The notes: generated by a model from the letters alone, not told the origin. Shown: positions 23,353 through 33,300, numbered from the stretch's first letter. The stretch is DNA of 34,160 bases from Streptomyces apricus (GCF_008369065.1 NZ_VDFC01000025.1:63808-97967), one strand, 5' to 3'. Made by a program: numbers and translations.

Positions 23353-25112
23353 CTCGTACCTGGCACATCGCCACCGTCACCGACGCCGCACGGGCCCGTA
23401 TCGGCACGGCCCGCCTGGCCGCCGCGTACGGAGTGCCCGCCGTGGAACGGACGCGGCTGACGGCCGCCCTCAGCGCGCACCTGCGCCAGTGCCTCACCAA
23501 GGGCGGCACCTGGCGGCTCGACCTGGAGACGGCCGCGACGCCGTCCGGGAACGGTCTGCTGCGGGCCGTCGTGACCCCGTGCGACGAACCGGACCCCGGA
23601 GGGCGGCCGCCGTGGGACATGGCGGTCGCCTGCGGCCCGTGCGCGGACGCCGCCGACCCCGGGCCAGCGGAGGACGATCCGCAGACGCTGGCCGAGGGAC
23701 TGCTGGGCGCCGACGAGGACACCGCCCTGGTGCTGGAGAAGCTGGGCGAGCAGGAGCTCCTGGTCGCCTCGCACCGGGAGGAGCTCGACCAGACCAACCA
23801 GGGCGTGCTGGCCCTGCACGCCGAACTGGACGCGGCGGGCCAGGCCCAGCGCGAGCTCTTCGCCGCCGAGCGGGAGGCGCGGACCGAGGCCGAGACGGCG
23901 CGCCGCAGGCTGACGTTCCTGGCCGACGCCAGCGCCGTGCTGACGGCCTCGCTCAACCACGACGAGATCGTCCGCCGCCTGGAGGGCCTCCTCGTCCCGG
24001 AGTACGCCCGCAGCGTCGACGTGTGGCTCTTCGGCGACGGCGACGGGGACGGGGCGGAGCAGGACAGCCCGAGGCCGGCCGCCGCCGTGGTCGCGGCCCG
24101 CAGCGGGCGCCCGCAGTACGCCGCCGACCATCCGGGCGGCCTGCCCGGCGTGGACGACCAGCCGCCCTCGGCCCTGCACCCCTCCGTGCCCGTGCTGTGC
24201 GTCCCGCTGGGGACGCGGCGGGAGCCGCTGGGCGTCCTGATCCTGTCGCCGGCCGGCGCCCGGTGGGACGCCGACGACGCCGTCATGCTGATCGAGCTCA
24301 CCCGCCGGGCCGGGGTCGCCATCGACAACGCCCGCCGCTTCGAGCACAACCGCGACATCGCCGAGACCCTGCAGCGGGCGCTGCTCACGGACCTGCCCAC
24401 CACTCCGGGACTGCACCTGGCCGCCCGCTACCTGCCGGCCACCCACGGCCTGAACATCGGCGGCGACTGGTACGACGCCTTCCGCCAGCCCGACGGCAGC
24501 CTGATCACGGTGATAGGGGACGTGACCGGCCACGGGCTGCGCGCCGCCGTCATGATGAGCCAGCTGCGCACCGCGCTGCGCGCGTACGCCGTCGACGGGG
24601 GCACCCCGGGCCAGCTCCTCACCCGGCTGCACATCTTCCTGCACCACCTGCAGCCCGACCTGTACGCCACCGCCGTCATCGCGCGCTTCCACCCCGACGA
24701 CCCGACCCTGACCTGGGCCGCCGCGGGCCATCCGCCGCCCGTGCTGCGCACCCCCGACGGGCAGGTGCACACGCTCGACGCCAAGCCCGGCGCGATGCTC
24801 GGCATCCCGCTGGAGCAGAAGATCCTGGACCACACCGTGACCCTCACGCCGGGCTCGACCCTGGCGCTCTACACGGACGGGCTGGTCGAGCGGCGGGCCC
24901 AGGGCATCGACCCCGGCATCCAGCGCCTCGCCGCGGCGCTGGGGACCTTCGAGTCCGCGGACCTCGACGCGGACCTGGACGGCTCGGCCGACCGGCTCCT
25001 GAGCCCGCTGCTGCACGACTCCGAGCGGGACGACGACGTGTGCCTCCTGCTGTGCCATCTGCACAGCAGGGCGGCCGAACTGGCCCGGACGCCCGTCAAG
25101 CTGGCCTTCTGA
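23349..25112 (+). CDS. GAF-PP2C phosphatase (RsbU-like) with degenerate HATPase N-terminus
   Basis: 587 residues. Order: a RsbT-like N-terminal stretch (about 15-100), an acidic coiled region (about 125-200), a GAF sensor (about 205-335) and a SpoIIE/PP2C phosphatase domain (about 345-560). Phosphatase metal motifs are intact: GGDWYD (Asp373, Asp376), GDVTGHG (Asp391), AGHPPPV, LYTDGLVE and RDDDVCLL. The N-terminal part resembles the anti-sigma kinase pattern R-I-x-T-A-V-S-E-x-x-R-N but reads RLTAALSAHLRQ: the Glu and Mg-binding Asn are replaced (Ala43, Gln47), so kinase activity is improbable. It should dephosphorylate an anti-anti-sigma protein such as the STAS protein at 20595. The GAF domain probably senses the signal. 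Confidence 0.9.
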   Translation: MTRTWHIATVTDAARARIGTARLAAAYGVPAVERTRLTAALSAHLRQCLTKGGTWRLDLETAATPSGNGLLRAVVTPCDEPDPGGRPPWDMAVACGPCADAADPGPAEDDPQTLAEGLLGADEDTALVLEKLGEQELLVASHREELDQTNQGVLALHAELDAAGQAQRELFAAEREARTEAETARRRLTFLADASAVLTASLNHDEIVRRLEGLLVPEYARSVDVWLFGDGDGDGAEQDSPRPAAAVVAARSGRPQYAADHPGGLPGVDDQPPSALHPSVPVLCVPLGTRREPLGVLILSPAGARWDADDAVMLIELTRRAGVAIDNARRFEHNRDIAETLQRALLTDLPTTPGLHLAARYLPATHGLNIGGDWYDAFRQPDGSLITVIGDVTGHGLRAAVMMSQLRTALRAYAVDGGTPGQLLTRLHIFLHHLQPDLYATAVIARFHPDDPTLTWAAAGHPPPVLRTPDGQVHTLDAKPGAMLGIPLEQKILDHTVTLTPGSTLALYTDGLVERRAQGIDPGIQRLAAALGTFESADLDADLDGSADRLLSPLLHDSERDDDVCLLLCHLHSRAAELARTPVKLAF

Positions 25113-25142
25113 CCGGGACCGGTCCGCTGCCGGTCCGGTCCC

Positions 25143-25619
25143 TCACCCGTTCCCGGGCGCCCGTCTCGGTGCGAGGGCGCGGGCCCGGTGGAAGGCGTGC
25201 AGTCCGTGCCGCAGGGAGTCGCGCTCGCCCTGCGCCATCGCGTCGAGCACACCGGTCAGGCGCGACGTCCGGCGCGCGGTGACGTCCGCCAGGAGCCGGC
25301 GGCCCTGCTGGGTGACCAGCAGCTGCACCTCGCGGCGGTTGAACGGCTGGACGGTGCGCTGCAGCAGCCCCGCGGCTTCGAGCCGGTCGCACAGGCGGCT
25401 CGCGGTGGGCAGCGCTATGCCCAGGTGCTCGGCGAGGGTGGTGAGGTTGAGCTCGGGCAGCCGGTGGACGGTCTGCAGCGCGAGCAGCTGCCGCGTGGAC
25501 ATGCGCGGGATGCTGTCCTCGGCCGCCGAGAACCACAGCATGACCAGGCCCTCCACCGCGTCGAGGACCTGTTCGGCGAGTGCGTCCGGCACCGGGCCGG
25601 GTCCCTGTTCGCGATCCAT
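25143..25619 (-). CDS. MarR-family regulator (second)
   Basis: 158 residues from ATG 25619; ATG 25706 would add 29 Pro/Ala/Arg-rich residues and is the alternative. Neither start has a clear ribosome binding site; 25619 gives a length matching the paralogue at 21148. Winged helix: MSTRQLLALQTVHRLPELNL, LAEHLGIALPTASRLCDRL, wing NRREVQLLVTQQGR. It converges on the PP2C gene (30 bp between stops). With the other MarR gene it brackets the phosphatases. The 200 bp upstream, between it and the esterase terminator, holds no gene; the half-site GTTGTCA occurs near 25763. Confidence 0.85.
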   Translation of the reverse strand: MDREQGPGPVPDALAEQVLDAVEGLVMLWFSAAEDSIPRMSTRQLLALQTVHRLPELNLTTLAEHLGIALPTASRLCDRLEAAGLLQRTVQPFNRREVQLLVTQQGRRLLADVTARRTSRLTGVLDAMAQGERDSLRHGLHAFHRARALAPRRAPGNG

Positions 25620-25830
25620 GGCGCGGTCAGGGCGTACGGGCTGTGCAGGGACGGCGCGGCGCCCTGCGGGGGCGGCGGGGGAACGGGCCCCGCCGGGTCT
25701 GTCCATGATCCGGCACGGGGGTGATCACACGCACTTCTCTTTCCGTCGGCTCCGGCCTGGGCGGTTGTCATGTACGTCGGCCCTACCCGGAGAACCGGAC
25801 CGTACACGGACTGCCTCGTCCTAAAAAGGA

Positions 25831-25887
25831 ACGGCCCGGTCCGCTCCCTCCCGCGTGCGTGCTGCGGGAGGGAGCGGACCGGGCCGT
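25831..25887 (-). terminator. Strong intrinsic terminator of the esterase gene
   Basis: A perfect 24-bp stem (25831-25854 with 25864-25887) and 9-nt loop lies 20 bp beyond the esterase stop. On the minus strand it is followed by TCCTTTTTAG, a U-rich tract rare in this DNA, so it terminates minus-strand transcription. Confidence 0.88.
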
Positions 25888-25906
25888 CACCGGCCGGCCG
25901 GGAAGG

Positions 25907-26875
25907 TCAGCTGGCGGCCAGGGCGCCCTTCAGCACGGCGACCGCCTGGTTGATGGCCGCCTCGGCGGCGTGGGTCTCGCGCAGGGCGTTGAGCATCACG
26001 AAGTCGTGGATGACGCCCTGGTAGCGCACGGCGGTGACGGGCACGCCGGCCTCGCGCAGCTTGTTCGCGTAGGCCTCGCCCTCGTCGCGCAGGACGTCGG
26101 CCTCGCCGGTGATGACCAGGGCCGGGGGCAGGCCGGTGAGCTGCTCGGTGGTGGCGCGCAGCGGGGAGGCGGTGATCTCGGCGCGCTGCGCCTCGTCGGT
26201 CGTGTACTGGTCCCAGAACCACTGCATGCCGTCGCGGCGCAGGAAGTAGCCCGTCGCGAACTGGTGGTAGGAACCGGTGTCGAAGGAGGCGTCGGTGACC
26301 GGGTAGAACAGCACCTGCTGGACCAGGGGGACGTCGCCGCGCTCCTTGGCCATCAGGGTGAGGGCCGCGGTCATGTTGCCGCCCACCGAGTCGCCCGCCA
26401 CCGCGATGCGCGAGGCGTCGAGGTCCTTGGTCGCACCCTCGGTGACGACCCACCGGGCGACGGTGTAGTTCTGCTCGATGGCCACGGGGTAGCGGGCCTC
26501 GGGCGAGAGGTCGTACTCGGGGAAGACGACGGCCGCGCCGGTGCCCACGGCCAGTTCGCGCACCAGGCGGTCGTGGGTGTGGGCGTTGCCGAAGACCCAG
26601 CCCGCGCCGTGGATGTAGATGATCACGGGGAGCCTGCCGGTGGCGCCGGCGGGGCGGACGATGCGCGTGCGGACCTCACCGGTGGGGCCGCCGGGAACGG
26701 TGATCCACTCCTCGTCGACGGCCGGCTTGGCCACGTCGCCGGACTGGACCTCGTCGACGGCCTTGCGGCCCTCGGCCGGGGCGAGGTCGAAGAGGTAGGG
26801 CGGGTTCGCGGTCGCCTCGGCGAAGGCCGCCGCCGCGGGCTCCAGGACGGGACGGCTGCCGGTCGTGTCGGTCAT
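25907..26875 (-). CDS. Esterase/lipase, HSL (alpha/beta hydrolase-3) family
   Basis: 322 residues; ATG 26875 with GAGGAG about 7 nt upstream. It has the HSL-family oxyanion motif HGAGW (His89-Gly92, a variant of HGGG), the nucleophile elbow GDSVGG (Ser163), Asp260 in GEADVLRDE and His290 in IHDFV. It has no signal peptide, so it acts in the cytoplasm, likely on short-chain acyl esters. It diverges from an OhrR-like regulator gene and ends at a strong terminator, forming a single-gene unit probably under that regulator. Confidence 0.92.
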   Translation of the reverse strand: MTDTTGSRPVLEPAAAAFAEATANPPYLFDLAPAEGRKAVDEVQSGDVAKPAVDEEWITVPGGPTGEVRTRIVRPAGATGRLPVIIYIHGAGWVFGNAHTHDRLVRELAVGTGAAVVFPEYDLSPEARYPVAIEQNYTVARWVVTEGATKDLDASRIAVAGDSVGGNMTAALTLMAKERGDVPLVQQVLFYPVTDASFDTGSYHQFATGYFLRRDGMQWFWDQYTTDEAQRAEITASPLRATTEQLTGLPPALVITGEADVLRDEGEAYANKLREAGVPVTAVRYQGVIHDFVMLNALRETHAAEAAINQAVAVLKGALAAS

Positions 26876-26941
26876 GACGGACTCCTCGGATCTGGTGCCG
26901 TGGGGACACTCCGCCGGCGGACTTCGCCGGGAGCGGCGGCA

Positions 26942-27000
26942 CAGCCATGACAGTAGCTCGCGATTAAGTCGTGCGCAACCAATTAGGGCGCGATACGATT
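26942..27000. promoter_or_regulatory. Divergent promoter region of esterase and OhrR-like gene
   Basis: AT-richer than its surroundings. On the minus strand TTGCGC, 17 bp, TACTGT gives a good promoter for the esterase. On the plus strand TACGAT (26994-26999) may be a -10. TCGCGATTAA (26958-26967) and TTAGGGCGCGA (26983-26993) form an imperfect inverted repeat overlapping the esterase promoter, a possible operator. Confidence 0.5.
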
Positions 27001-27104
27001 GAGGGGCTCGACGATAGGGTGGAGATCACCGAGTGGGAGCGGGCGGCGCGGGGCACACACACGTGGACGCACGGACTCGGCGCGCGGATACAAGGAGGTA
27101 CGCC

Positions 27105-27587
27105 GTGAGCACTGCCGCAGCCGGACCGGCGCCGGAGGACCGGTCCCCGTCGGCGCAGACGGGTTCGCTCCTGCTGGACGACCAGCTCTGCTTCGCCCTC
27201 TACGCGGCCTCCCGGGCGGTCACCGCCCGCTACCGGCCCCTGCTGGACGAACTGGGCCTGACCTATCCGCAGTACCTGGTGATGCTGGTGCTGTGGGAGC
27301 AGGACTCGATCTCCGTACGCGACCTGGGCGCCGCCCTCCAGCTGGAGTCCAGCACCCTCTCGCCGCTGCTCAAGCGCCTGGAGGCCGCCGGTCTGCTGCG
27401 GCGCGAGCGCAGGACGGACGACGAGCGGTCGGTGGCCCTGCGGCTCACGGATGCCGGACTGCGACTGCAGGACCGCGCGGACGCGGTCCCCCTCGCCATG
27501 GGCGACGCCATGGGCCTGACCCCCGAACAGGACGCCACGGCCAAACAACTCCTGCGCCTGCTGACGGCCAACGTCAGCGCTCCGTAG
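27105..27587 (+). CDS. OhrR-type MarR regulator with N-terminal sensing Cys
   Basis: 160 residues; GTG 27105 with the near-perfect AAGGAGGT 6 nt upstream. The segment LDDQLCFALYAASRA and LGLTYPQYLVMLVLWE matches OhrR, where the Cys of LCFALY (here Cys29) is oxidised by organic hydroperoxides and releases DNA. The winged helix (VRDLGAALQLESSTLSPLLK) is complete. OhrR normally controls ohr, but no Ohr gene is present; the divergent neighbour is an esterase. It probably represses itself and the esterase and responds to oxidation, possibly of lipid-derived peroxides. Confidence 0.9.
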   Translation: MSTAAAGPAPEDRSPSAQTGSLLLDDQLCFALYAASRAVTARYRPLLDELGLTYPQYLVMLVLWEQDSISVRDLGAALQLESSTLSPLLKRLEAAGLLRRERRTDDERSVALRLTDAGLRLQDRADAVPLAMGDAMGLTPEQDATAKQLLRLLTANVSAP

Positions 27588-27639
27588 GCCTCTCAGCACC
27601 CGTCTCCGGCTCCCGGCCGCAGCCACATCGGCGCCCCTC

Positions 27640-27665
27640 AGGGGCGCGGGGAACTGCGCGACCGG
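27640..27665. repeat. Second copy of the GCGCAGTTCCCCGCGCCCCT element (one arm)
   Basis: AGGGGCGCGGGGAACTGCGC followed by GACCGG matches one arm of the inverted repeat at 9531-9560 over 24 of its 26 bases in a row. Together with the preceding GCGCCCCT it forms a short palindrome. It lies in the 119-bp gap between the OhrR-like and GNAT genes. Confidence 0.8.
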
Positions 27666-27706
27666 CCCCTCCGCCACCCGAAAAGTGGACGTGGGACGAT
27701 CGGGAC

Positions 27707-28264
27707 ATGCTGCTGGAGACCCCCCGGCTCGTCCTGCGCCGCTTCCGCGCCGCGGACGCGGCACCGCTGGCCGCGTACAGGTCCGACCCCGCGGTGGCCC
27801 GCTTCCAGAGCTGGACCCCGCCCGTGTCCCTCGACGCGGCCGCCCGGCTCGTGCGGACCCTGGCCGAGGGGTCGCCGCGGGAACCGGGCTGGTTCCAGTA
27901 CGCGGTCGAACTCAAGGCCGACCACTGCCTGGTGGGGGACGTCGGGGTGCGGCTGCACGAGAACCGGCGGCAGGCGGAGATCGGGTTCACGCTGGCCGGT
28001 GACCGGCAGGGGCACGGGTACGCCGCCGAGGCGGTGGGCGCGGTGCTCGACGACCTGTTCCGGCGCGGGCTGCACCGGGTCTCCGCCGAGTGCGACGCCC
28101 GCAACACCCGTTCGGCCCGCCTGCTGCGGCGGCTCGGGTTCGTGCAGGAGGGCCTCCTGCGGCAGGCCACCTGGATCAAGGGTGAGTGGACCGACGACCT
28201 GCTGTTCGGCCTGCTGGCCACCGACCGGCAGCCCCTCCACGGGACCGCCGACCGGCCCGGGTAG
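27707..28264 (+). CDS. GNAT-family N-acetyltransferase (RimJ/RimL-like)
   Basis: 185 residues. It begins with LETPRLVLRRFRAADA, typical of RimJ/RimL and related acetyltransferases, and has the acetyl-CoA loop RQGHGYAAEA and the closing motif NTRSARLLRRLGFVQEG. It transfers an acetyl group from acetyl-CoA to an N-terminal, antibiotic or small-molecule amine; the acceptor cannot be inferred. The ATG at 27707 has only a weak GGGA before it. It converges on the thioesterase gene (24 bp between stops). Confidence 0.9.
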   Translation: MLLETPRLVLRRFRAADAAPLAAYRSDPAVARFQSWTPPVSLDAAARLVRTLAEGSPREPGWFQYAVELKADHCLVGDVGVRLHENRRQAEIGFTLAGDRQGHGYAAEAVGAVLDDLFRRGLHRVSAECDARNTRSARLLRRLGFVQEGLLRQATWIKGEWTDDLLFGLLATDRQPLHGTADRPG

Positions 28265-28288
28265 CCGGCGGAGGGTCGCGCGGGGCGT

Positions 28289-29071
28289 CTACTGCGGGCG
28301 CACCGTGAGCATCTGCTGGGCGTGGCCGACCGGGCCGTTGACGTCGTGCAGGACCGTGCTGGTGACGCCCTGTCCGGTCGGACCGAAGGTGACCGTGGTG
28401 TCGAGGCCGGTCCAGCGGCCCTCGGGCTGCCGGTGGAGGTGGACGGTCAGGTCGACGTTCGGGAACATCCAGTCGGCGGGCGACTCGCGCACGGCGATGC
28501 CGTTGGCGGTGTCCACGAGCGCGACGTACGACGCGAGCGCGCCGGCGGGTTCGCCGGCCACCAGGTCCAGGCCGGTGGAGACCCACGCCGTCGTGCGGCC
28601 CGGCCGGGGCGGGGCGACCGGCCGCACGTCCAGGGAGGCGATGTAGCCGCCGGGCCACACGGCGGCCATCGGCCACGGGGCGAGTTCCCCGGGCGGGGTC
28701 AGCGGGGCGGCGTCCCCGCCGGCGACGGCACCGGTGTCGCCGGTGGCCAGGAGCCAGGCGCGGGCGCGGACGACGGGGCGGCCGGCGATGACGACGACGG
28801 CCTCGACCAGTTCGATGGTGCGGCCCGGCCGGACCGTCGCGACCTGGATCTCGCACTCGTCGAGGGCGAGGCGCCCCAGGATGTCGAAGCTGATCCGCGA
28901 CAGGACCAGGCCGTTGTCCGGGCGCGCCGCCGTGTACCGGTCGACGGCATGGACGACGAGGCCGCCGAGCGGGCTGAAGTGCTGCTCGTCGGGGTCCCAC
29001 GCACCGCCCGCGTGCGAGGTGGCCTTGTAGCGGTGCTCGTCGATGCGCTCGTAGTAGCTGCCGGTGCTCAA
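28289..29071 (-). CDS. Acyl-CoA thioesterase, TesB-like double hot-dog
   Basis: 260 residues. The TTG at 29071 is chosen because AAAGGAAA lies 8 nt upstream and the homologous region (STGSYYERIDEHRYKA) starts there. Two hot-dog halves can be read: residues about 20-115 (FSPLGGLVVHAVDRY, SFDILGRLAL) and about 150-260 (STGLDLVAG, 'DWMFPNVDLTVHLHRQPEG'). This is the architecture of TesB-type acyl-CoA thioesterases that release CoA from acyl-CoA. Catalytic residues could not be assigned with certainty. It diverges from the TauD-family gene. Confidence 0.85.
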   Translation of the reverse strand: MSTGSYYERIDEHRYKATSHAGGAWDPDEQHFSPLGGLVVHAVDRYTAARPDNGLVLSRISFDILGRLALDECEIQVATVRPGRTIELVEAVVVIAGRPVVRARAWLLATGDTGAVAGGDAAPLTPPGELAPWPMAAVWPGGYIASLDVRPVAPPRPGRTTAWVSTGLDLVAGEPAGALASYVALVDTANGIAVRESPADWMFPNVDLTVHLHRQPEGRWTGLDTTVTFGPTGQGVTSTVLHDVNGPVGHAQQMLTVRPQ

Positions 29072-29193
29072 CGGACGGGTTTCCTTTCGGGTAGGCCGGT
29101 CCCGAACGTACCCCGCTCCCCCGAGGCGCTCTGTCGCACCCCCGGTGCACAGGACATGCTTGCTGCGACGACGAGCCACGACGCGCGATCGAC

Positions 29194-29227
29194 GGAGCGC
29201 CCATGACGACGGAGTACGCATGACGAC
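29194..29227 (+). repeat. 17-bp tandem duplication of ribosome binding site and start
   Basis: Units 29194-29210 and 29211-29227 agree at 14 of 17 positions; each is GGAG-N5-ATGACGAC. The first ATG opens a six-codon frame ending TGA at 29221-29223, overlapping the dioxygenase start. Confidence 0.75.
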
Positions 29228-30170
29228 GGCCAGGGGTACGCGGATCGGGGTCCGGCCGGCCGCCGGGCACATCGGTGCCGAGATCACCGGCGTCGACCTG
29301 GCCGGGGAGCTGGACGACACTGTGGTCGCCGACATCCGGGCGGCGGTGCTGCGCTGGAAGGTGGTGTTCTTCCGCGGGCAGCGCCTGGACCACGCCTCGC
29401 ACGTCGCGTTCGCCCGGCGGTTCGGCGAACCGGTCCGCCTGCGCAAGCGCGGCAGCGCCTCGCCCGCCGGTGTCCCGGAGGTCGAGACGACCGCCGACCG
29501 GCTGGAACTGGGCGGCCGCTACGGCATGGAGCACGACGAGTGGCTGCGCAGGCGCCGCCACTCGCTGCTGCGCGGCTGGCACTGCGACCACGGCGCCCGG
29601 ATGGACCCGCCGGCGGCGACGATCCTGCGCGCCGAGACCGTGCCCCCGTACGGCGGCGACACCACCTGGTCGAACCTGGCCGCCGCCTACGCGGGACTCT
29701 CCGCCCCACTGCGGGCCTTCGTCGACACGCTGCGCGCGGAGCACCGGCTGGGGGTCGGCTACCAGGCGCGGCCCGGCGAGGACGCGTACGTACGCCACCT
29801 GCTGGACCGGCAGATCGCCTCCGAGCATCCGCTGGTGCGGGTGCACCCCGAGACCGGCGAGCGCGTGCTGTTCGTCAACGGCTACTACGTCGAGCAGATC
29901 CTGGGCCTGCACCGCACGGAGAGCGCACCGCTGCTGGAGATGCTGCTGGAGCAGGCGACCCGGCCCGAGTACACCGTGCGGTTCCGGTGGGAGCCGGGGA
30001 GCGTGGCCTTCTGGGACAACCGCGCGACCGTCCACCTGGCGCCGGGCGACACGGCCCACCTCGACCATCCGCGGATCATGCACCGGGTGATGCTGGAGGG
30101 CGAGGTCCCGGTCGGTGTGGACGGCAGGCCCTCGACCGCGCTCGTGGGGAGCGAACCGCACGTCTGGTGA
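29220..30170 (+). CDS. TauD/TfdA-family Fe(II)/2-oxoglutarate dioxygenase
   Basis: 316 residues. Iron ligands are His121-x-Asp123 (WHCD) and His272 (RATVHLAPGD), with Arg289 (MHRVML) for 2-oxoglutarate, as in TauD. The family hydroxylates taurine, alkylsulfates, 2,4-D and many natural products; the substrate here is unknown. The ATG at 29220 is preceded by GGAG at 5 nt. That ribosome binding site plus start is itself a copy of the 17 bp just upstream, which creates a six-codon open frame (MTTEYA) whose stop overlaps this ATG. The remaining 148-bp divergent region shows no clear promoter. Confidence 0.9.
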   Translation: MTTARGTRIGVRPAAGHIGAEITGVDLAGELDDTVVADIRAAVLRWKVVFFRGQRLDHASHVAFARRFGEPVRLRKRGSASPAGVPEVETTADRLELGGRYGMEHDEWLRRRRHSLLRGWHCDHGARMDPPAATILRAETVPPYGGDTTWSNLAAAYAGLSAPLRAFVDTLRAEHRLGVGYQARPGEDAYVRHLLDRQIASEHPLVRVHPETGERVLFVNGYYVEQILGLHRTESAPLLEMLLEQATRPEYTVRFRWEPGSVAFWDNRATVHLAPGDTAHLDHPRIMHRVMLEGEVPVGVDGRPSTALVGSEPHVW

Positions 30171-30324
30171 GGTGCCGGGGGGCCGCCGCGGCGCGGCGCC
30201 CGGGTGTCGCGCTTGCGACATGTCCCACCTGTGCCAGCGGAAACGAGTGACATGACGATCGCCGCCGCCGGATTCTGTCCAGCGCATGAACTTCTCTGCG
30301 CGTACGACGGAAGGCACGGCACTG

Positions 30325-33300
30325 ATGAGACGGATCCGCCTGGTGGCGGCGATATCGACAGGACTCGCCCTGGCGGCCGGTGCCGTGGCGCCGGTCGCCG
30401 CCCGCACCGGTACGGCGCCCGCGACGGCCACCTCAGCGGTCGGCACGGCCGCGCCGGAGGACCTCGGCACCGTCCGCCTGATCACCGGTGACCGGGTGGC
30501 CGTGGGCACCGACACCGGGGGCCGGCGCACCGCCTCGGTCACGCCGGGGCCCGGACGGCGGCACATCCTCTTCCGGACCTACGAGCAGGACGGACGGCTG
30601 ACGGTCCTGCCCTCCGACGCCGGCGACCTGGTCTCGGCCGGCCTGCTGGACCGGAACCTCTTCGACGTGGACGGGCTGCTCGCCCAGCGGTACGACGAGG
30701 CGCACAGCGACGCGCTCCCGCTGATCGTGGCGGGCGACGGCGGGGCCGCGGGATCCGCCGTGCGGCGGCTGACGGAGCTCGCCGAGGACGGTGCGCCGGT
30801 GCGTCGCCTCGACAGCATCGGCGCGCGCTCCGTACGGGTCGCCGAGGACGACCTCGGCCGGTTCTGGAAGCAACTGGCCCCGGACGAGGGCCGGGTGGGC
30901 GCCGCACGCACCGCCGGCACGCCCCGGGTGTGGCTCGACGGCCGGGTGCGGTCCACCCTGGACCGCAGCGTCCCGCAGATCGGCGCGCCCACCGTGTGGA
31001 AGGCCGGCCAGCAGGGCGAGTCCGTCCGGGTCGCCGTGCTCGACACCGGCGTCGACCGGTCGCATCCGGACCTGGCCGGGCGGATCACCGAGGCGAAGGA
31101 CTTCTCCGGCAGCTCCGGGACCGGGGACGCCTTCGGGCACGGCACGCACGTCGCGTCCATCGTCGGCGGCAGCGGCGCCGCGTCCGCCGCGTCCGCCGGG
31201 GGCAAGGGCGGCAAGGGTGTTGCGCCCGGCGCCGACCTGCTCGTCGGGAAGGTGCTCGGGGACGACGGCTTCGGCACCGAGTCCCAGGTGATCGCCGGTA
31301 TGGAGTGGGCGGCGGGCACGGGGGCCGCGGTCGTCAACATGAGCCTGGGCTCGGACAGTCCGAGCGACGGCACGGACCCGATGAGCCTCGCGCTGAACGA
31401 ACTCACCGAGCGCACGGGCACGTTGTTCGTCGTCGCGGCCGGCAACAGCGGCGAGCTGGGCACGAGCACGATCGGCTCCCCCGGCGCCGCGGACGCGGCC
31501 CTCACCGTCGGCGCGGTCGACCGCGCCGGCGCCCTGGCCCCGTTCTCCAGCCGCGGGCCCCGCACCGGCGACGACGCGGTCAAGCCCGACCTGACCGCGC
31601 CCGGCGTCGGCATCGTGGCGGCCCGCGCGGCCGGGACGACGATGGGCGACCCGGTCGACGCACAGCACGTGGCGGCCTCCGGTACGTCGATGGCGGCCCC
31701 GCACGTGGCGGGCGCCGCCGCGCTGCTCGCCCAGCGGCACCCGGACTGGGACGCGGGCCGGCTGAAGGACGCGCTGATCAGCACGGCCCGGACGGCCACC
31801 GGGCAGGAGGTCACCGAGCAGGGCGGCGGCCTCGTCGACGTGGCCGCGGCGGCGCTGGGCCCGGTCACCGCCACGGGCACCGTCGCCCTGGGCCCGTTCA
31901 CGACCGGTGGCGGCGAGCCCCGTACGACACCACTGCGCTACACGAACACCTCCGGCGCCGACGTCACGCTGGCGCTCACCGCGCGGCTGGCCACGGCGGG
32001 CGGCCGTACGCCCGCGGAGGGCGCGGTGAAGCTCGGGTCCGGCTCGGTCCGCGTGCCCGCCGGCGCCACCGCCGAGGTCCCGCTGACGGTCGACCCGGCC
32101 CGGGTGGCGCAGGGCGACTACTACGGGTACGTGACCGCGGTCTCCGCCGACGGGAAGACCACCGTGCACACCACGGTGAGCCTGGCCGTGCACGGCCCCG
32201 TGCACCGGCTCACCGTCCGGACGATCGACCTGGAGGGCAAGCGGATCGAGGCACTGCCGACCATCTGGGGCGCCGACGGCTTCGTGGGCTACACCGGCAC
32301 CGACCCGGCCGTCGCCGAGGTCGAGGAGGGCACCTACCAGCTGGACTACTCCTCCCTCGACCCGGCCGCCGACGGGCAGGAACTGCGGCACGTGGTCCTG
32401 CCCGAGGTGAAGGTCACCGGGGACAGGTCCGTCACGCTCGACGCGCGCCGGACGACCCTGGTCGACATCCGCACGCCGAAACCCGCCGAGCAGCGCGGCA
32501 TCCTCAGCTACCAGACGTACCGGAAGATCGACGGGCACAGCCTGCTGCAGGGCACGATGTACTTCGACGTCGGCAGGCGGCTGTACGTGAGCCCCACCGC
32601 CAAGGTCACCGACGGCACCTTCGAGTTCGCCTCGCGCTGGCAGTTCGTCGCACCGCTCCTGGACATGACGGTGTCGGGCGGCAAGGGCCGCAAGGAGACA
32701 CCGGACGCCTACTACATGCCCTCCTCGCCGCTCTTCGACGAGAAGGGGACGCGGCTGACCGCGGTCGACGCGGGGGACGCCGCCGCGCCGTCGCTGCGCC
32801 GGGCCCGCGGGAAGCTCGCGGTCGTCACCAACGAACAGAACCTGAACGAGCAGGAGTTGGCCGAACAGGCGGCGGCCGCGGGGGTACGCGGCCTGGTGCT
32901 GATCCACTTCGGCGACATCGCCTGGACCCGCTGGCACCCGGACGGCGAGCGCTGGGGCGTGCCGACCGTCAGGATCGGCAAGAGCGCGGGAGCCGCCCTG
33001 CTGAAGCGGATCGGCAGGGGGAGCACCACGGTCGGGTTCACCGGCACCGCGCGCAGCCCGTACCTGTACGACATCATGCAGGTGTCGTCGCAGCAGGTGC
33101 CCGAGAAGGTCGTGCACACGGTGTCCGAGCGCAACAGTGCGGTCGTGCGCGCGCGGTACGCCGACAACGGCGGCGCGCGCTGGGCGAGCGAGCAGCGCTT
33201 CGCCCGGCGGCCCTACCAGGACACCGCCTGGCTGCAGTACACCCGCTACGTGCCGACCGGCACCGACCGGACCGAGTACGTGAGTTCGGGCGACACCGCC

